This document shows positions 47,924 to 57,697 of a stretch of 64,000 nt of DNA, one piece after another. This stretch comes from Ruminococcus sp. HUN007 (GTDB lineage Bacteria > Bacillota > Clostridia > Oscillospirales > Ruminococcaceae). Positions within the stretch are counted from its first letter, which is position 1. Every line of letters begins with the position of its first letter. The position numbers were made by a program, and so were the translations under genes. Under the pieces are notes generated by a model. The model was given only the letters and a program-made list of their open reading frames with translations, made no database searches and was not told where the DNA came from. The stretch spans positions 992,001 through 1,056,000 of the forward strand of contig NZ_JOOA01000002.1 in the NCBI RefSeq assembly GCF_000712055.1. Reading direction: 5' to 3'.

Positions 47924-48910
47924 ATGGAGCCAGAAATTAAAAAAATCACAACAAACTACGACGGCATCGCAAAATCGCTTCTCGATTCAATGAAAGATGA
48001 ATCTCTTGTTGCTTTTATCAACAGTTCCTTTTCAAAAGATTTTAAAAAAGACGCGAAAGTTGTCAGACTCGCTACTGAAACTTACGACGAGGAACTTAAA
48101 CAGAAACGCTGTGATTATTTCATTCGTATTGAAAATGACCTGTTCCTGATCGAGATACAGTCAAACGGCGACAGCGAAATGGCGATGCGTATTTTCGATT
48201 ACGGCATCAGAGGTGCAAAAATCCACGGTTCAGTAAAGAACGATGAAATTATCGACCTTAAACTTCCTGAACCGGTCGTATTCTTTCTTAGAAAAAGAAA
48301 CAATCCAAAGGAAAAGCTCTCTGTACGTATATCCGGTCCGCACGAAAATGATTCATTCACTTATGAGGCAAGAGTGATCTATCTTGACGACTACAGTTTT
48401 AAGGATATGATCGACAGATCAATGTTTCCGATGATCCCGTTCTACATGATGAGGTATGAAAAGAAACTTTTTGATCAGCACACGGTTAAAGATGAAACCG
48501 CAATCCTTACTGACCTCAGAAAATGCAGTGAACAACTGAAGGAAGCTTACAGAAATAACCGTATCGGACGCGAAATATACAAATATATCCGTGACTGGCT
48601 GGTAAGTGTATTCCGCACCATAGTCAGAAAAGCCGAAGAAAAACGAACCTTTATTGATCTGGAGGAGGCTGAGGAAATTATGCAGATGATCATGGACGAA
48701 CCTATTGAAGGTTATGACATTTTCCAGACTATAAGAGAAAGTAAAATGGAAGGCAGGATGGAAGGTAGGATTGAAGGTAAGATTGAAGCCCAGACTGAAG
48801 TCGCCTTGAACATGCTCAAAAATAATATTCCAGACGATCTTATTCTTAACTGCTCCGGTATTTCAACTGAAACGCTTGAAAAGCTTAAGAAACAAATAAC
48901 TGAAAAATAG
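47924..48910 (+). CDS. Rpn family recombination-promoting nuclease/PD-(D/E)XK transposase-like protein
   Basis: 328 residues from the ATG with AAAGGAG upstream (the frame opens at 47792 inside the promoter, so the longer form is rejected). The N-terminal PD-(D/E)XK core shows RCDYFIRIENDLFLIEIQSN with the D...E-x-Q variant of the nuclease motif. A helical middle and a C-terminal coiled MEGRMEGRIEGKIE repeat follow. Rpn proteins cleave DNA and promote RecA-independent recombination; they are common and multicopy in gut genomes. A remnant of a relative lies at 1084-1537. Confidence 0.85.
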   Translation: MEPEIKKITTNYDGIAKSLLDSMKDESLVAFINSSFSKDFKKDAKVVRLATETYDEELKQKRCDYFIRIENDLFLIEIQSNGDSEMAMRIFDYGIRGAKIHGSVKNDEIIDLKLPEPVVFFLRKRNNPKEKLSVRISGPHENDSFTYEARVIYLDDYSFKDMIDRSMFPMIPFYMMRYEKKLFDQHTVKDETAILTDLRKCSEQLKEAYRNNRIGREIYKYIRDWLVSVFRTIVRKAEEKRTFIDLEEAEEIMQMIMDEPIEGYDIFQTIRESKMEGRMEGRIEGKIEAQTEVALNMLKNNIPDDLILNCSGISTETLEKLKKQITEK

Positions 48911-48960
48911 AACAACAGCACTGATCACTTTCACGGATTGATCAGTGCTGTTGTTATTTT
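48911..48960 (+). terminator. Terminator of the Rpn gene
   Basis: A 17-bp perfect stem (48911-48927 with 48939-48955), followed by ATTTTTATAGTATTA. Core and tail match the terminator at 34607-34656. Confidence 0.85.
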
Positions 48961-49032
48961 TATAGTATTAGCGTCAGTTCACTGTCTTAAAAAGGGCATG
49001 TAAACTGACGCTTTAAGATTTATTAACTTCCG

Positions 49033-50688
49033 TTACGCAGAACAGACTTTTCCTTTCGGGCGACCTGTTCTGTGCATTTCCTTTTTACTCTGATACATCT
49101 TTTCATCAGCGCGGTTCATTATCTGCTCGTATGACGAATCTTCATTGTGGTAGGATGAATATCCCGCCGCAATACTTAGGACAAAATCATCACGGTCTGC
49201 AAAATCACCGAAACCGGTTCGTTCCGTATTGTATTTGCTGATCTTATCCTGAAGTTTCTGCTGCAGCGCTTCAAGCAAAGCCCGGTCTGTCTCAGGCACC
49301 AGAGCGATGAATTCGTCGCCGCCGACGCGGTAAACCTTGTCGTAGACTGATGCAATGCATTCGGCAGCGCATTTTAAGAGAACATCTCCTCCGGCATGAC
49401 CGAATGTATCATTGGTATATTTCAGATAATTAAGATCAAGTGACACGATGCTGATAGAATCCAGCGGGAATTTTCCTGTATCACGTTCAAGTGCATAGCG
49501 GTTTCCGAGTTCAGTGAGATTGTCGGTGTATGCTATTTTGTGAAGGAGCTCATTCTCACGTTCCCTGAAATATCCGGTAACGAGTTTCTGTATACTGTCC
49601 ACCACTGCAATTGCGATATGGAAAATCAGGCCTATTTTTGTCAGGACGGACTGGTTTCCGAGTGTGGAGACAAATATAAAGAACACAACATTCAGAATAA
49701 TAAAAACAAGCAGAGTGAGGAGCGAGATCTTATTAAGTGCAGACATTCCGCTGAATTTACGTGATATCATGACTGCTGCTGTCAGTGCAAATACGCCAAG
49801 GGCGCCGATAAACACCTTTATGGTCCTTGTGAACGATGATATGCCGGTGAAATGAAGCAGCAGCATTACAGCTGCAAGCATTACGAAAGCATAAAACAGA
49901 GGCTTCATTTTCATTCCCGGAACTATGTCTTCAAAATACAGTATGGTGAAAAGCGGAAGCAGATACAGTGAAAAATAATTCAGATAGTACTGTACGACTG
50001 CATTCTGGAAGATGAACTGGTTTGCATACAGCGGACAGTTTGCATACACTGTAAATGCCACGGTAAGTGCACCAAGTGAGAGTACTTCCGGAATAGGCGT
50101 GCGTTTGAAAGCACTTACTATATAAATAACGATAAGAAGCAGTCCGAATGTGAGAAGTATGATGTTAAGAGTTACTGACAGTACTTCTTTCTTAAGATAT
50201 CCGAATATCAGTTCGTTCTTTGCACCGATGGCTACATCGTATTCTGTAAGGAATTTATTCCGGTATACCGTTTCGATCCTTATTTCTATTTCTCCGGTCC
50301 CTGAATCAGGAAGTGAAATAAAATGCGTATATGTTCCCGGAGAATCACCGACACGAAGTTTTTCACCGAAATGATAAATGAGTGATCTTTCACCCTTTTC
50401 GTTTGTCAGATAAGCATCAAGAAAAGAATCGTTCGTACGGAATGAAATAGTCCTGCCATGCATATCTTCAGAAAACGAATGATGCATAAACAGTACATAT
50501 GACTGCCTGTCCGGCGGGTAATATGAATCTCCGGTCTTTTCACCGGGGATCTGAACTTCCCATCCGGTCAGGTATTCAAGTTTTTCAGGTGTGTTCGCAA
50601 GTCCCTCGGTAAGAATTCCCGAAACAACAAGTATGACCAGAAAAACGGTCATCATAGCTGCGAGAACAGATTTACGGAGATTAATCAT
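49033..50688 (-). CDS. Membrane diguanylate cyclase with 7TM-type sensor region
   Basis: 551 residues from the ATG at 50688; a GTG at 50700 is possible but lies within the ribosome site. Order: one N-terminal membrane helix, an extracellular beta-rich domain (about 30-170), seven hydrophobic helices (about 180-375), and a GGDEF domain (about 395-548) with YRVGGDEFIALVP and DLNYLKYTNDTFGHAGGD. The position of the RxxD product-inhibition site reads SVYD, so feedback inhibition is probably absent. It should make cyclic di-GMP in response to an outside signal. Promoter at 50850-50878. Confidence 0.9.
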   Translation of the reverse strand: MINLRKSVLAAMMTVFLVILVVSGILTEGLANTPEKLEYLTGWEVQIPGEKTGDSYYPPDRQSYVLFMHHSFSEDMHGRTISFRTNDSFLDAYLTNEKGERSLIYHFGEKLRVGDSPGTYTHFISLPDSGTGEIEIRIETVYRNKFLTEYDVAIGAKNELIFGYLKKEVLSVTLNIILLTFGLLLIVIYIVSAFKRTPIPEVLSLGALTVAFTVYANCPLYANQFIFQNAVVQYYLNYFSLYLLPLFTILYFEDIVPGMKMKPLFYAFVMLAAVMLLLHFTGISSFTRTIKVFIGALGVFALTAAVMISRKFSGMSALNKISLLTLLVFIILNVVFFIFVSTLGNQSVLTKIGLIFHIAIAVVDSIQKLVTGYFRERENELLHKIAYTDNLTELGNRYALERDTGKFPLDSISIVSLDLNYLKYTNDTFGHAGGDVLLKCAAECIASVYDKVYRVGGDEFIALVPETDRALLEALQQKLQDKISKYNTERTGFGDFADRDDFVLSIAAGYSSYHNEDSSYEQIMNRADEKMYQSKKEMHRTGRPKGKVCSA

Positions 50689-50849
50689 AAAAAGGTTCAC
50701 CCCCCATTCCCTAAATCGTCAACCTTTTATCTGATAATGCAGCGGTCAGAGCATGATAAACAGATCGTATGATACCGCCGGAACAGTCAGATTCCCCTTT
50801 ACTGACAGTGCCGCTCTGCCCCCTGCCTTCGTACATTTTAGTTAACTAT

Positions 50850-50878
50850 ATTTTAACATAAAAGCGCCTGAAAGTCAA
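50850..50878 (-). promoter_or_regulatory. Promoter of the diguanylate cyclase gene
   Basis: Minus-strand TTGACT (50873-50878), 17 bp, TAAAAT (50850-50855), just beyond the trpB2 stop. The leader is about 155 nt. Confidence 0.65.
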
Positions 50879-50906
50879 TTTAAAAAGAGCACACTGCACA
50901 AAATGG

Positions 50907-52283
50907 TCAAAGCGCAATTTTCGGCATTTTTGCAACTGAAGCTGCTATCTCTTCATCTGTAGGAATGTAGTCAGTCATTCGGCCGTCATTGTATGCTGCA
51001 TAAGCGTACATGTCGAAAAAGCCTGTACCTGTAAGGCCGAAGAGGATCGTCTTTTCCTCGCCTGTTTCCTTGCACTTAAGGGCTTCGTCGATGGCTGCAC
51101 GGATCGCATGGCTGCTTTCCGGAGCAGGAAGAATACCTTCAACTCTTGCGAATGTCTGAGCTGCCTCGAATACGGAAGTCTGTTCAACTGAACGTGCTTC
51201 CATGAGACCCTGGTCGTAAAGTTCTGAAAGAATCGAGCTCATACCGTGATATCTCAGACCGCCTGCGTGGTTCGGTGATGGCATGAAGCCTGAACCGAGT
51301 GTGTACATTTTCTGGAGAGGGCATATCTTGCCGGTGTCACAGTAGTCGTAGCCGTAGGTACCTCTTGTAAGGCTCGGGCAGGATGCCGGTTCAACTGCGA
51401 TAAAGCGGTAATCAGCTTCACCGCGGAGCTTTTCGCCCATGAACGGTGAAATAAGACCGCCGAGGTTTGAACCACCGCCTGCGCAGCCGATGATAATATC
51501 AGGCTTTACACCTAACTTATCCATTGCAGTCTTTGCTTCAAGACCGATGACTGTCTGGTGAAGAAGCACCTGTGAAAGCACGCTTCCGAGAACATAGCGG
51601 TACCCTTCCCTTGATGTTGCCGCTTCAACAGCTTCTGAAATGGCACAGCCGAGGCTTCCGCCGGTTTCAGGGAATTCTGCGAGTATCTTTCTTCCGACTT
51701 CGGTTGTATTTGAAGGAGAAGGTGTAACGTTTGCACCGTATGTACGCATTACCTCACGGCGGAAAGGCTTCTGCTCATAGCTTACCTTTACCATGTAGAC
51801 ATTGCATTCAAGTCCGAAATATGAGCACGCCATTGAAAGTGCTGTTCCCCACTGGCCTGCGCCTGTTTCTGTGGTAACACCCTTAAGGCCCTGCTTCTTT
51901 GCATAGTAGGCCTGCGCGATAGCTGAATTGAGCTTGTGGCTTCCGCTGGTATTGTTGCCTTCGAACTTGTAGTAGATCTTCGCCGGTGTTCCGAGCTTCT
52001 TTTCAAGGAAGTAAGCTCTTATAAGCGGTGAAGGACGGAACATTTTATAAAAGTCCTGTATTTCCTGAGGAATATCAATGTACGGTGTTGTTTCATCAAG
52101 TTCCTGAGCAACGAGTTCATCACAGAAAACGTGACTGAGTGCTTCCGCAGTGCACGGCTTTCCTGTAACAGGATCAACGAGCGGTGCAGGTTTCTTCTTC
52201 ATATCAGCGCGTACATTGTACCACTGTGAAGGAAGATCTTTTTCCTCAAGATAGAATTTATAAGGTATATTATCCTTTGGCAT
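50907..52283 (-). CDS. trpB2: TrpB2-type tryptophan synthase beta subunit
   Basis: 458 residues, longer than TrpB1, with the TrpB2 N-terminal extension (MPKDNIPYKFYLEEKDLPSQ). The PLP lysine is Lys117 in NTSGSHKLNSA, and the phosphate loop is GCAGGGSNLGG. TrpB2 condenses serine with indole and usually works without a TrpA partner to recycle indole. No other trp gene is nearby; the gene follows pheT by 28 bp and so may be co-transcribed with pheST under the phenylalanine T-box. ATG with an AAAGGGGA site. Confidence 0.93.
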   Translation of the reverse strand: MPKDNIPYKFYLEEKDLPSQWYNVRADMKKKPAPLVDPVTGKPCTAEALSHVFCDELVAQELDETTPYIDIPQEIQDFYKMFRPSPLIRAYFLEKKLGTPAKIYYKFEGNNTSGSHKLNSAIAQAYYAKKQGLKGVTTETGAGQWGTALSMACSYFGLECNVYMVKVSYEQKPFRREVMRTYGANVTPSPSNTTEVGRKILAEFPETGGSLGCAISEAVEAATSREGYRYVLGSVLSQVLLHQTVIGLEAKTAMDKLGVKPDIIIGCAGGGSNLGGLISPFMGEKLRGEADYRFIAVEPASCPSLTRGTYGYDYCDTGKICPLQKMYTLGSGFMPSPNHAGGLRYHGMSSILSELYDQGLMEARSVEQTSVFEAAQTFARVEGILPAPESSHAIRAAIDEALKCKETGEEKTILFGLTGTGFFDMYAYAAYNDGRMTDYIPTDEEIAASVAKMPKIAL

Positions 52284-52311
52284 AGTTTTTTCCCCTTTCC
52301 TTTATTTACGC

Positions 52312-54672
52312 TCAGCCCTTAAGAGCGATTCCCTTGTCCTTAAGGATAGCAATGATCTTATCAGCTATTTCCATTACCTCTTCCTTGGTAAGAGTTCTTT
52401 CAGGATGAACGAAGCTGAGTCGTACTGTGATAGCCTTGCCCTGTTCGTCGCTGTATGTACCCATGAGAGCAACGTTCTTAATAAGATCAGAATTTACTGT
52501 TTCGATAGCTTCCTTTATCGGAGCATACTTTTCTGAAACAAATGTAAGGTCGATGTCGATTGGCGGGAACTTTGAAGTTTCCTCGTAGTGGATGCCTGCG
52601 TTTTCAGCGTTTACAACTGCGTCGATTTCGAGTTCAGCAAATACAACGTTCGCCTTCTTGTCGATCTTCTTAAGAACTGTCGGATAAACAAGACCTATCT
52701 TACCGAGTTCCTTACCGTCACAGAGTATCGCATTGTAGTTTTTCGGATGGATGTATGCATGATCTGCTTCGACAGCCTTGAATGAAAGCGGCTTGTGTCT
52801 GATGTCATCGATCATTACTGAAAGAATGTTTACGAGTTTGAAGTAAAGTGCCTCGGTGTCGAGTGTCTTTGAGAAGAGTGTGATGCCGAGCATCTTCTTT
52901 TCACGGCAGAGGCCCTTTTCATCGAGTCCGTCAACTACACGGCCGATCTCGAAGATGCCGAAGTCGGTGTCGAATGAAGTGTTGCTTCTTACCTGGCAGA
53001 GCTGTGTCGGGATCATTGAACGTCTGATAGTTTCAATGTTCGGGTTTACAGCACCTGAAAGCCTGATGTTCTCCTCAACTTCAATGCCGAGCTTCTTGTA
53101 TTCATCAGCGTAAGCCCAGATGTATGAGTGAACTTCGTGCATTGAGTAACGCTTAACGAGGATATCCTTGATCTGTTCCTCAACGTTCTTTTCCTCGAAT
53201 ACACGTACAGGATAGAGCGGAGCTGAAGCAGTGTTCACGTCGAAGTTGTCGTATCCGTAGATTCGTGTGATCTCCTCGATGATATCAGCCTTCATTGTGA
53301 TATCCTTTGTTGCTCTCCATGCAGGAACGTCAACTGTGAAGTGGTCACCTTCAAGCTTTACGCCGAATCCGAGAGATGTGAGAGTCTTTACGATAGTGTC
53401 GTTTGAGATCTCAATACCTGTATATCTGTCAACAAAGCTCTTGTCGAAGTCGAGTGTAACCTTGTCGAATTTCTTGATGTATTCATCAGTAAGAGCTGAA
53501 GTTACCTTTACACCATTGTCGTACTCGGAAAGGAGCTTTACAAAACGCGCTGCAGCAACTGTTGTCATTTCAGGGTCAAGGCTCTTTTCGTAACGCATTG
53601 AAGCGTCTGTTCTGTGTGAAAGTCTTGAAGATGATTTTCTTACTGAAACTGCGTCGAAGTTTGCAGATTCGAGTGTGAGAGATGTTGTGTCATCAACGAT
53701 CTCTGAATCGAGGCCGCCCATGATACCTGCGATAGCTACCGGTGTGTTACCGTTGCAGATCATGAGAGTATTTTCATCGATGTGTCTTTCAACACCGTCA
53801 AGTGTCTTGAACTCGAAAGGCTTGTCGAAGCGCTTTACGCGGATCTTTTCGACCTTGCGTGAGTCGAATGCGTGCATCGGCTGTCCCATTTCAAGCATGA
53901 GGTAGTTTGTAAGGTCAGCAAGATAGTTGATAGCTCTCATACCGCAGTAGAAAAGTCTGATACGCATATTTACCGGGCTGACTTTTCTTGTGATGTTCTC
54001 AAAGCGGATACCTGAGTAACGGCGGCAGAGTTCATCTTCTATTTTGATATCAACCTTAGGAAGGTCGTTATATACTGAAAGATCAGCTGTTTCAAGAGCC
54101 TTAAGCGGTCTGCCCGCGAGAGTTGCTATCTCACGTGCGATACCGTAGTGGCCCCAGAGGTCAGGACGGTTTGTAAGTGACTTGTTGTCCACTTCGAAAA
54201 TGATATCGTCTATAGCATAGAGTTTCTTGATGTCAGTACCGTTCGGAACGTCTTCGATGATATCCATGATACCGCCGTGTTCCTCGCTTATGCCGATCTC
54301 CTTTTCAGAGCAGCACATACCGTATGATGTGTATCCTGCAAGGTCACGCGGTGTGATGTCGATCTCACCAAGCTTAGCGCCTACCTTTGCAAATGCAGTC
54401 TTCATGCCGACTCTTACGTTCGGAGCTCCGCATACTACATCTGTAAGCTTGCCGTCACCTGCGTCCACCTTTAAAAGATGAAGCTTCTTTGATTCAGGAT
54501 GTTCTTCAACTGACTTTATTTCAGCTACAACAACACCGCTTAAGTCGCTGCCCTTGTAGAAGATCTCGTTTTCAACTTCGGCAGTTGAAAGAGAAAACTT
54601 GTGAATGAGTTCATCTATATTGATACCGTCAAGGTCCACGAAATCCCTGACCCAGTTAATTGAAATAAGCAT
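52312..54672 (-). CDS. pheT: Phenylalanyl-tRNA synthetase beta subunit
   Basis: 786 residues, full length. Visible domains in order: N-terminal tRNA-binding OB fold (about 40-150; VVAEIKSVEEHPESKKLHLL), B3/B4 editing domain (about 210-390), B5 domain (about 400-475), catalytic-like core, and the C-terminal FDX-ACB anticodon-binding domain (KFPPIDIDLTFV to the end). With PheS it forms the alpha2-beta2 enzyme that charges tRNA-Phe and edits mischarged Tyr. Start is 14 bp from the pheS stop, with an AAGGAGG site. Confidence 0.97.
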   Translation of the reverse strand: MLISINWVRDFVDLDGINIDELIHKFSLSTAEVENEIFYKGSDLSGVVVAEIKSVEEHPESKKLHLLKVDAGDGKLTDVVCGAPNVRVGMKTAFAKVGAKLGEIDITPRDLAGYTSYGMCCSEKEIGISEEHGGIMDIIEDVPNGTDIKKLYAIDDIIFEVDNKSLTNRPDLWGHYGIAREIATLAGRPLKALETADLSVYNDLPKVDIKIEDELCRRYSGIRFENITRKVSPVNMRIRLFYCGMRAINYLADLTNYLMLEMGQPMHAFDSRKVEKIRVKRFDKPFEFKTLDGVERHIDENTLMICNGNTPVAIAGIMGGLDSEIVDDTTSLTLESANFDAVSVRKSSSRLSHRTDASMRYEKSLDPEMTTVAAARFVKLLSEYDNGVKVTSALTDEYIKKFDKVTLDFDKSFVDRYTGIEISNDTIVKTLTSLGFGVKLEGDHFTVDVPAWRATKDITMKADIIEEITRIYGYDNFDVNTASAPLYPVRVFEEKNVEEQIKDILVKRYSMHEVHSYIWAYADEYKKLGIEVEENIRLSGAVNPNIETIRRSMIPTQLCQVRSNTSFDTDFGIFEIGRVVDGLDEKGLCREKKMLGITLFSKTLDTEALYFKLVNILSVMIDDIRHKPLSFKAVEADHAYIHPKNYNAILCDGKELGKIGLVYPTVLKKIDKKANVVFAELEIDAVVNAENAGIHYEETSKFPPIDIDLTFVSEKYAPIKEAIETVNSDLIKNVALMGTYSDEQGKAITVRLSFVHPERTLTKEEVMEIADKIIAILKDKGIALKG

Positions 54673-54686
54673 TTCCTAAGACCTCC

Positions 54687-55739
54687 TTATTTATCGTCTG
54701 TAAACTGTGAAAGATTTGTAAGTCCGGCTGCATTGAGATCACGGATATCCTTGATACCGTACTTCATCATTGCAAGTCTTGTAAGACCAAGACCAAAAGC
54801 GAAACCTGTGTATTCATCAGGATCGATGCCGCCTTCCCTGAGAACGTTCGGATGGATCATACCGCAAGGGCAGAGTTCGAGCCAGCCGCTGTGCTTGCAT
54901 GAAGGACAGCCTTCGCCGCCGCAGATAAGGCAGTTGATGTCGAGTTCAAATCCAGGTTCCACGAACGGGAAGAAACCAGGACGGAGTCTTACCTTGATGT
55001 CACGTTCGAAAACTTCTGAAAGCATTGTCTTCATAAAGAAGATGAGGTTTGAAATGGAGATGTTCTTGTCGACCATTACGCCTTCCATCTGGAAGAATGT
55101 ATTTTCGTGGCACGCGTCTGTGGACTCATTTCTGAAACATCTTCCCGGGAAGATAGCTCTGATCGGCTTGCCTTCATTTATAAGCTGATCACGGTACTTT
55201 CTGTAGATGGCGTTCTGTGCTGCTGAAGTCTGTGACTTGAGAAGCTGGCCGTTTTCAAGATAGTATGTGTCCTGCATGTCTCGTGCCGGATGAAACTTAG
55301 GAATGTTCAGTGACTCGAAGCATTCGTAGTCAGTTACAACTTCGCTGTAATCCTCAACGGTAAATCCCATTGAACGGAAGATCTTTTCGCACTTTCTCTG
55401 TACAAGTGTGATCGGATGATATGAACCGCGTGCAAGTACCGGTGGAACAGCAACGTCGAATTCAGGCATTGAGTTTATCTCGCGTTCCATTTCTGCCTTT
55501 GCAAGCTCTGCCTGCTTTGCGTTTATCTTTTCTGTGCATGCATTTTTAAGTGTATTCACCTGCTGGCCGAAAGCCTTCTTTTCCTCCGGTGAAAGCTTGC
55601 CCATCTGCTTTGTAAGCGCTGTAACAGAACCGTTTTTACCTAAAAATGCAATTCGGATCTCTTCAAGATCAGCCGCCGCTGTAACTGCAGCAAGCTTTTC
55701 TTCAAATTCCTGCTGTAACTGAACTATCTGTTCGTTCAT
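54687..55739 (-). CDS. pheS: Phenylalanyl-tRNA synthetase alpha subunit
   Basis: 350 residues. An N-terminal coiled coil (about 1-85) binds tRNA. The class II core includes motif 2 (FRNESTDACHENTFFQMEGV) and motif 3 (GFAFGLGLTRLAMMKYGI). A CLICGGEGCPSCKHSG insertion has four cysteines, suggesting a zinc site in place of the usual loop. The upstream T-box senses uncharged tRNA-Phe. TAAGGAGG precedes the ATG. Confidence 0.97.
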   Translation of the reverse strand: MNEQIVQLQQEFEEKLAAVTAAADLEEIRIAFLGKNGSVTALTKQMGKLSPEEKKAFGQQVNTLKNACTEKINAKQAELAKAEMEREINSMPEFDVAVPPVLARGSYHPITLVQRKCEKIFRSMGFTVEDYSEVVTDYECFESLNIPKFHPARDMQDTYYLENGQLLKSQTSAAQNAIYRKYRDQLINEGKPIRAIFPGRCFRNESTDACHENTFFQMEGVMVDKNISISNLIFFMKTMLSEVFERDIKVRLRPGFFPFVEPGFELDINCLICGGEGCPSCKHSGWLELCPCGMIHPNVLREGGIDPDEYTGFAFGLGLTRLAMMKYGIKDIRDLNAAGLTNLSQFTDDK

Positions 55740-55762
55740 TTTTTGACCTCCTTAAATGATAA

Positions 55763-56104
55763 AAAAATCCGCCTCAATGAAAACTCATGAGGCGGATAAA
55801 ATTTCCGTGGTACCACTCAGATTGCAGCCGTTAAACGACTGCCGCTCAGTGCTGTAACAAATGCATTCAACGATCTGTCGCTTCTCTGACAGACATGAAG
55901 TGCATACAGCTGCATCTTAATGCGATGCTCACATCCTGCTTTTCACAGGAGACTCCCGGGGCGAAATTCGGAAACAGTACTGAACGCGGACTCACACCAT
56001 CTGCCCGCTCTCTGAGGTTCTTAGGTACTGATCTTACTGTACGTTATCAAACGTGACCCGATCAACGTCTTTCGACTATTTTCCCCGGCCGAGCCGGAGT
56101 GTTA
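55763..56104 (-). promoter_or_regulatory. T-box riboswitch (phenylalanine) upstream of pheST
   Basis: The minus-strand leader contains the T-box TGAGTGGTACCACGG (55804-55818), whose UGGU would pair with the tRNA 3' end. It is followed by a terminator stem (TCCGCCTCA/TGAGGCGGA, within 55767-55796) and a T7 run. A candidate specifier TTC codon (Phe) is at 55963-55965 in the long Stem I. Uncharged tRNA-Phe should favour the antiterminator and allow pheS-pheT expression. Confidence 0.93.
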
Positions 56105-56110
56105 CACTTA

Positions 56111-56140
56111 ATTATAGCACCGGGAGAACGTATTTGTCAA
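56111..56140 (-). promoter_or_regulatory. Promoter of the T-box/pheST operon
   Basis: Minus-strand TTGACA (56135-56140), 18 bp, TATAAT (56111-56116). The start, near 56104, marks the 5' end of the T-box leader. Confidence 0.75.
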
Positions 56141-56224
56141 TAGTATAATATTTTTTTACTTTACTGTCAGCCGGTATGCCTGCGGAAAACGCAGTTTGCG
56201 TATCTGCATTGCAATACAGTTTTA

Positions 56225-57490
56225 TCAGTGTCCGGACGCAAGATCAAACATTATATCTTTGGCTGGTACCCATTTATAGTGATCACCGTCTTCTGAATCA
56301 TAGCAGTCGTAGAACAATCCGTCTTCATTCTGAACTGCTCTCTTAACAGTTACATTCCAGCCTTTTTCCAGAGGCCAGTACTCATTGCCTTTTTTTGACG
56401 CACCGTTAAGAACATAATCGTCGTCATATGCAATATAATTTATTGCTTCACCTGCACGCTGTTCGTTAGTCTGATAGTTATAAGGACGTTCAATATGTGC
56501 CTTAAGATCTGCAGTGTCAGGGATATACATGATTTTTTCCATCCTGCCGGACTGATCAGATAAGCTCTCTGTATTCTGCAGCGCTCTGGCCATATCCCCG
56601 CTTACGTTATCAAGACTCATATACTCTGATTTTGCCTCTTCATTATCAGTATCATATCTCGCATCAGTTACTCTGAAAGTCTCCAGATATCTGCCGCCTG
56701 ATACTCCGCAAAGTGCTGCGAATTTGTTACTGGTAAATGCAAATGATCCATACAGTTCTTCCACATCTGAAAAATCTCTGATATTATATGAAAACAGTTC
56801 TCCGCCGTTGCCTGAAGATTCATTAAATGATTTCTTGGCACAGAACGCATTGTCAGTTACAATAAAATGCCCTTCCCAGTAAGACGGAAGTGTAATTGCA
56901 AATCTGCCGTAGTCAAGAGTTACACGCAGCGTTCCGTCACTGTTCTTTGTTACCTTTGCATGATCTGCCTTGATATCTTCCGGATACGGATATGCCGACG
57001 GATCAGTATTCTCATTCTTCTCACTAACCGCTTCAGTTACAGATGCTGAAACATCTTCTGATACCTTTTTATCTTCCGCAGAAGTTTCCGATACGTTTGC
57101 TTTTTCTGAAGCACCCGGCATCTCAGATATCACAGTTTCAATAACTGTAACGACAGGAGCCTTTGATTTGTCTGATGAAACATCTGTAACGGAGCCGTTC
57201 GCTTCAGAAACTGCCGGTTCTGTAACTGAAATATCTGTAAGAGCCGGTGCAAACGGATCACTGCTTTTTTCAGGAATATTTTTAACTACCATCACACCCA
57301 CGAAAACCGCAGCAGTTGCAGCAAATACTCCGACCCAGGAAATTCTTCTTCCACCTGTTGTTACTGCAATATCTGTATCTGCTGCTTTTTCAATGAAACT
57401 TTCATCAACTTCCCCGAAGTCACGGAGAAGCTGTGCAGCTGTTTCCATATCTGTATTTTTTCTTTCCATGTTCTCTTTATCTTTATTCAT
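56225..57490 (-). CDS. Putative anti-sigma factor, single-pass membrane protein
   Basis: 421 residues from the ATG at 57490 (GGAGGAAAG site; a GTG at 57508 overlaps that site). The cytoplasmic N-terminus (about 1-50; METAAQLLRDFGEVDESFIE) is followed by one membrane helix (about 52-69), a Ser/Thr/Val/Glu-rich stalk (about 75-170) and a roughly 240-residue extracellular domain without a family I recognise. Its place directly behind an ECF sigma gene and its topology point to an anti-sigma factor. The sigma gene is now split by an insertion sequence, so this protein has probably lost its partner. Function is inferred from context. Confidence 0.6.
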   Translation of the reverse strand: MNKDKENMERKNTDMETAAQLLRDFGEVDESFIEKAADTDIAVTTGGRRISWVGVFAATAAVFVGVMVVKNIPEKSSDPFAPALTDISVTEPAVSEANGSVTDVSSDKSKAPVVTVIETVISEMPGASEKANVSETSAEDKKVSEDVSASVTEAVSEKNENTDPSAYPYPEDIKADHAKVTKNSDGTLRVTLDYGRFAITLPSYWEGHFIVTDNAFCAKKSFNESSGNGGELFSYNIRDFSDVEELYGSFAFTSNKFAALCGVSGGRYLETFRVTDARYDTDNEEAKSEYMSLDNVSGDMARALQNTESLSDQSGRMEKIMYIPDTADLKAHIERPYNYQTNEQRAGEAINYIAYDDDYVLNGASKKGNEYWPLEKGWNVTVKRAVQNEDGLFYDCYDSEDGDHYKWVPAKDIMFDLASGH

Positions 57491-57511
57491 ATTCTTTCCT
57501 CCGTTCACTGA

Positions 57512-57697
57512 TCAGTACAGATCTCTTTCTTCGATGAATTTTCTGAGGTCAGCTCTTGTTCTGCAGAGAAGAGTTTTGAGCGAACCTGCGGAAATACCGT
57601 TTTCCTCTGCGATATCTTTGATCGGTTTCATGTAGAAATATCTCTGCATGAAGAGACGGCATTTCTTATCATCAAGTGTTCCGAGGAATTCATTAAG
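57512..57697 (-). pseudogene. ECF sigma factor, C-terminal fragment
   Basis: This encodes LNEFLGTLDDKKCRLFMQRY followed by KPIKDIAEENGISAGSLKTL, a sigma region 4 helix-turn-helix that reads promoter -35 boxes. It continues exactly in frame from the fragment at 59414-59790 once the insertion element and one copy of the 5-bp duplication are removed. Confidence 0.85.
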
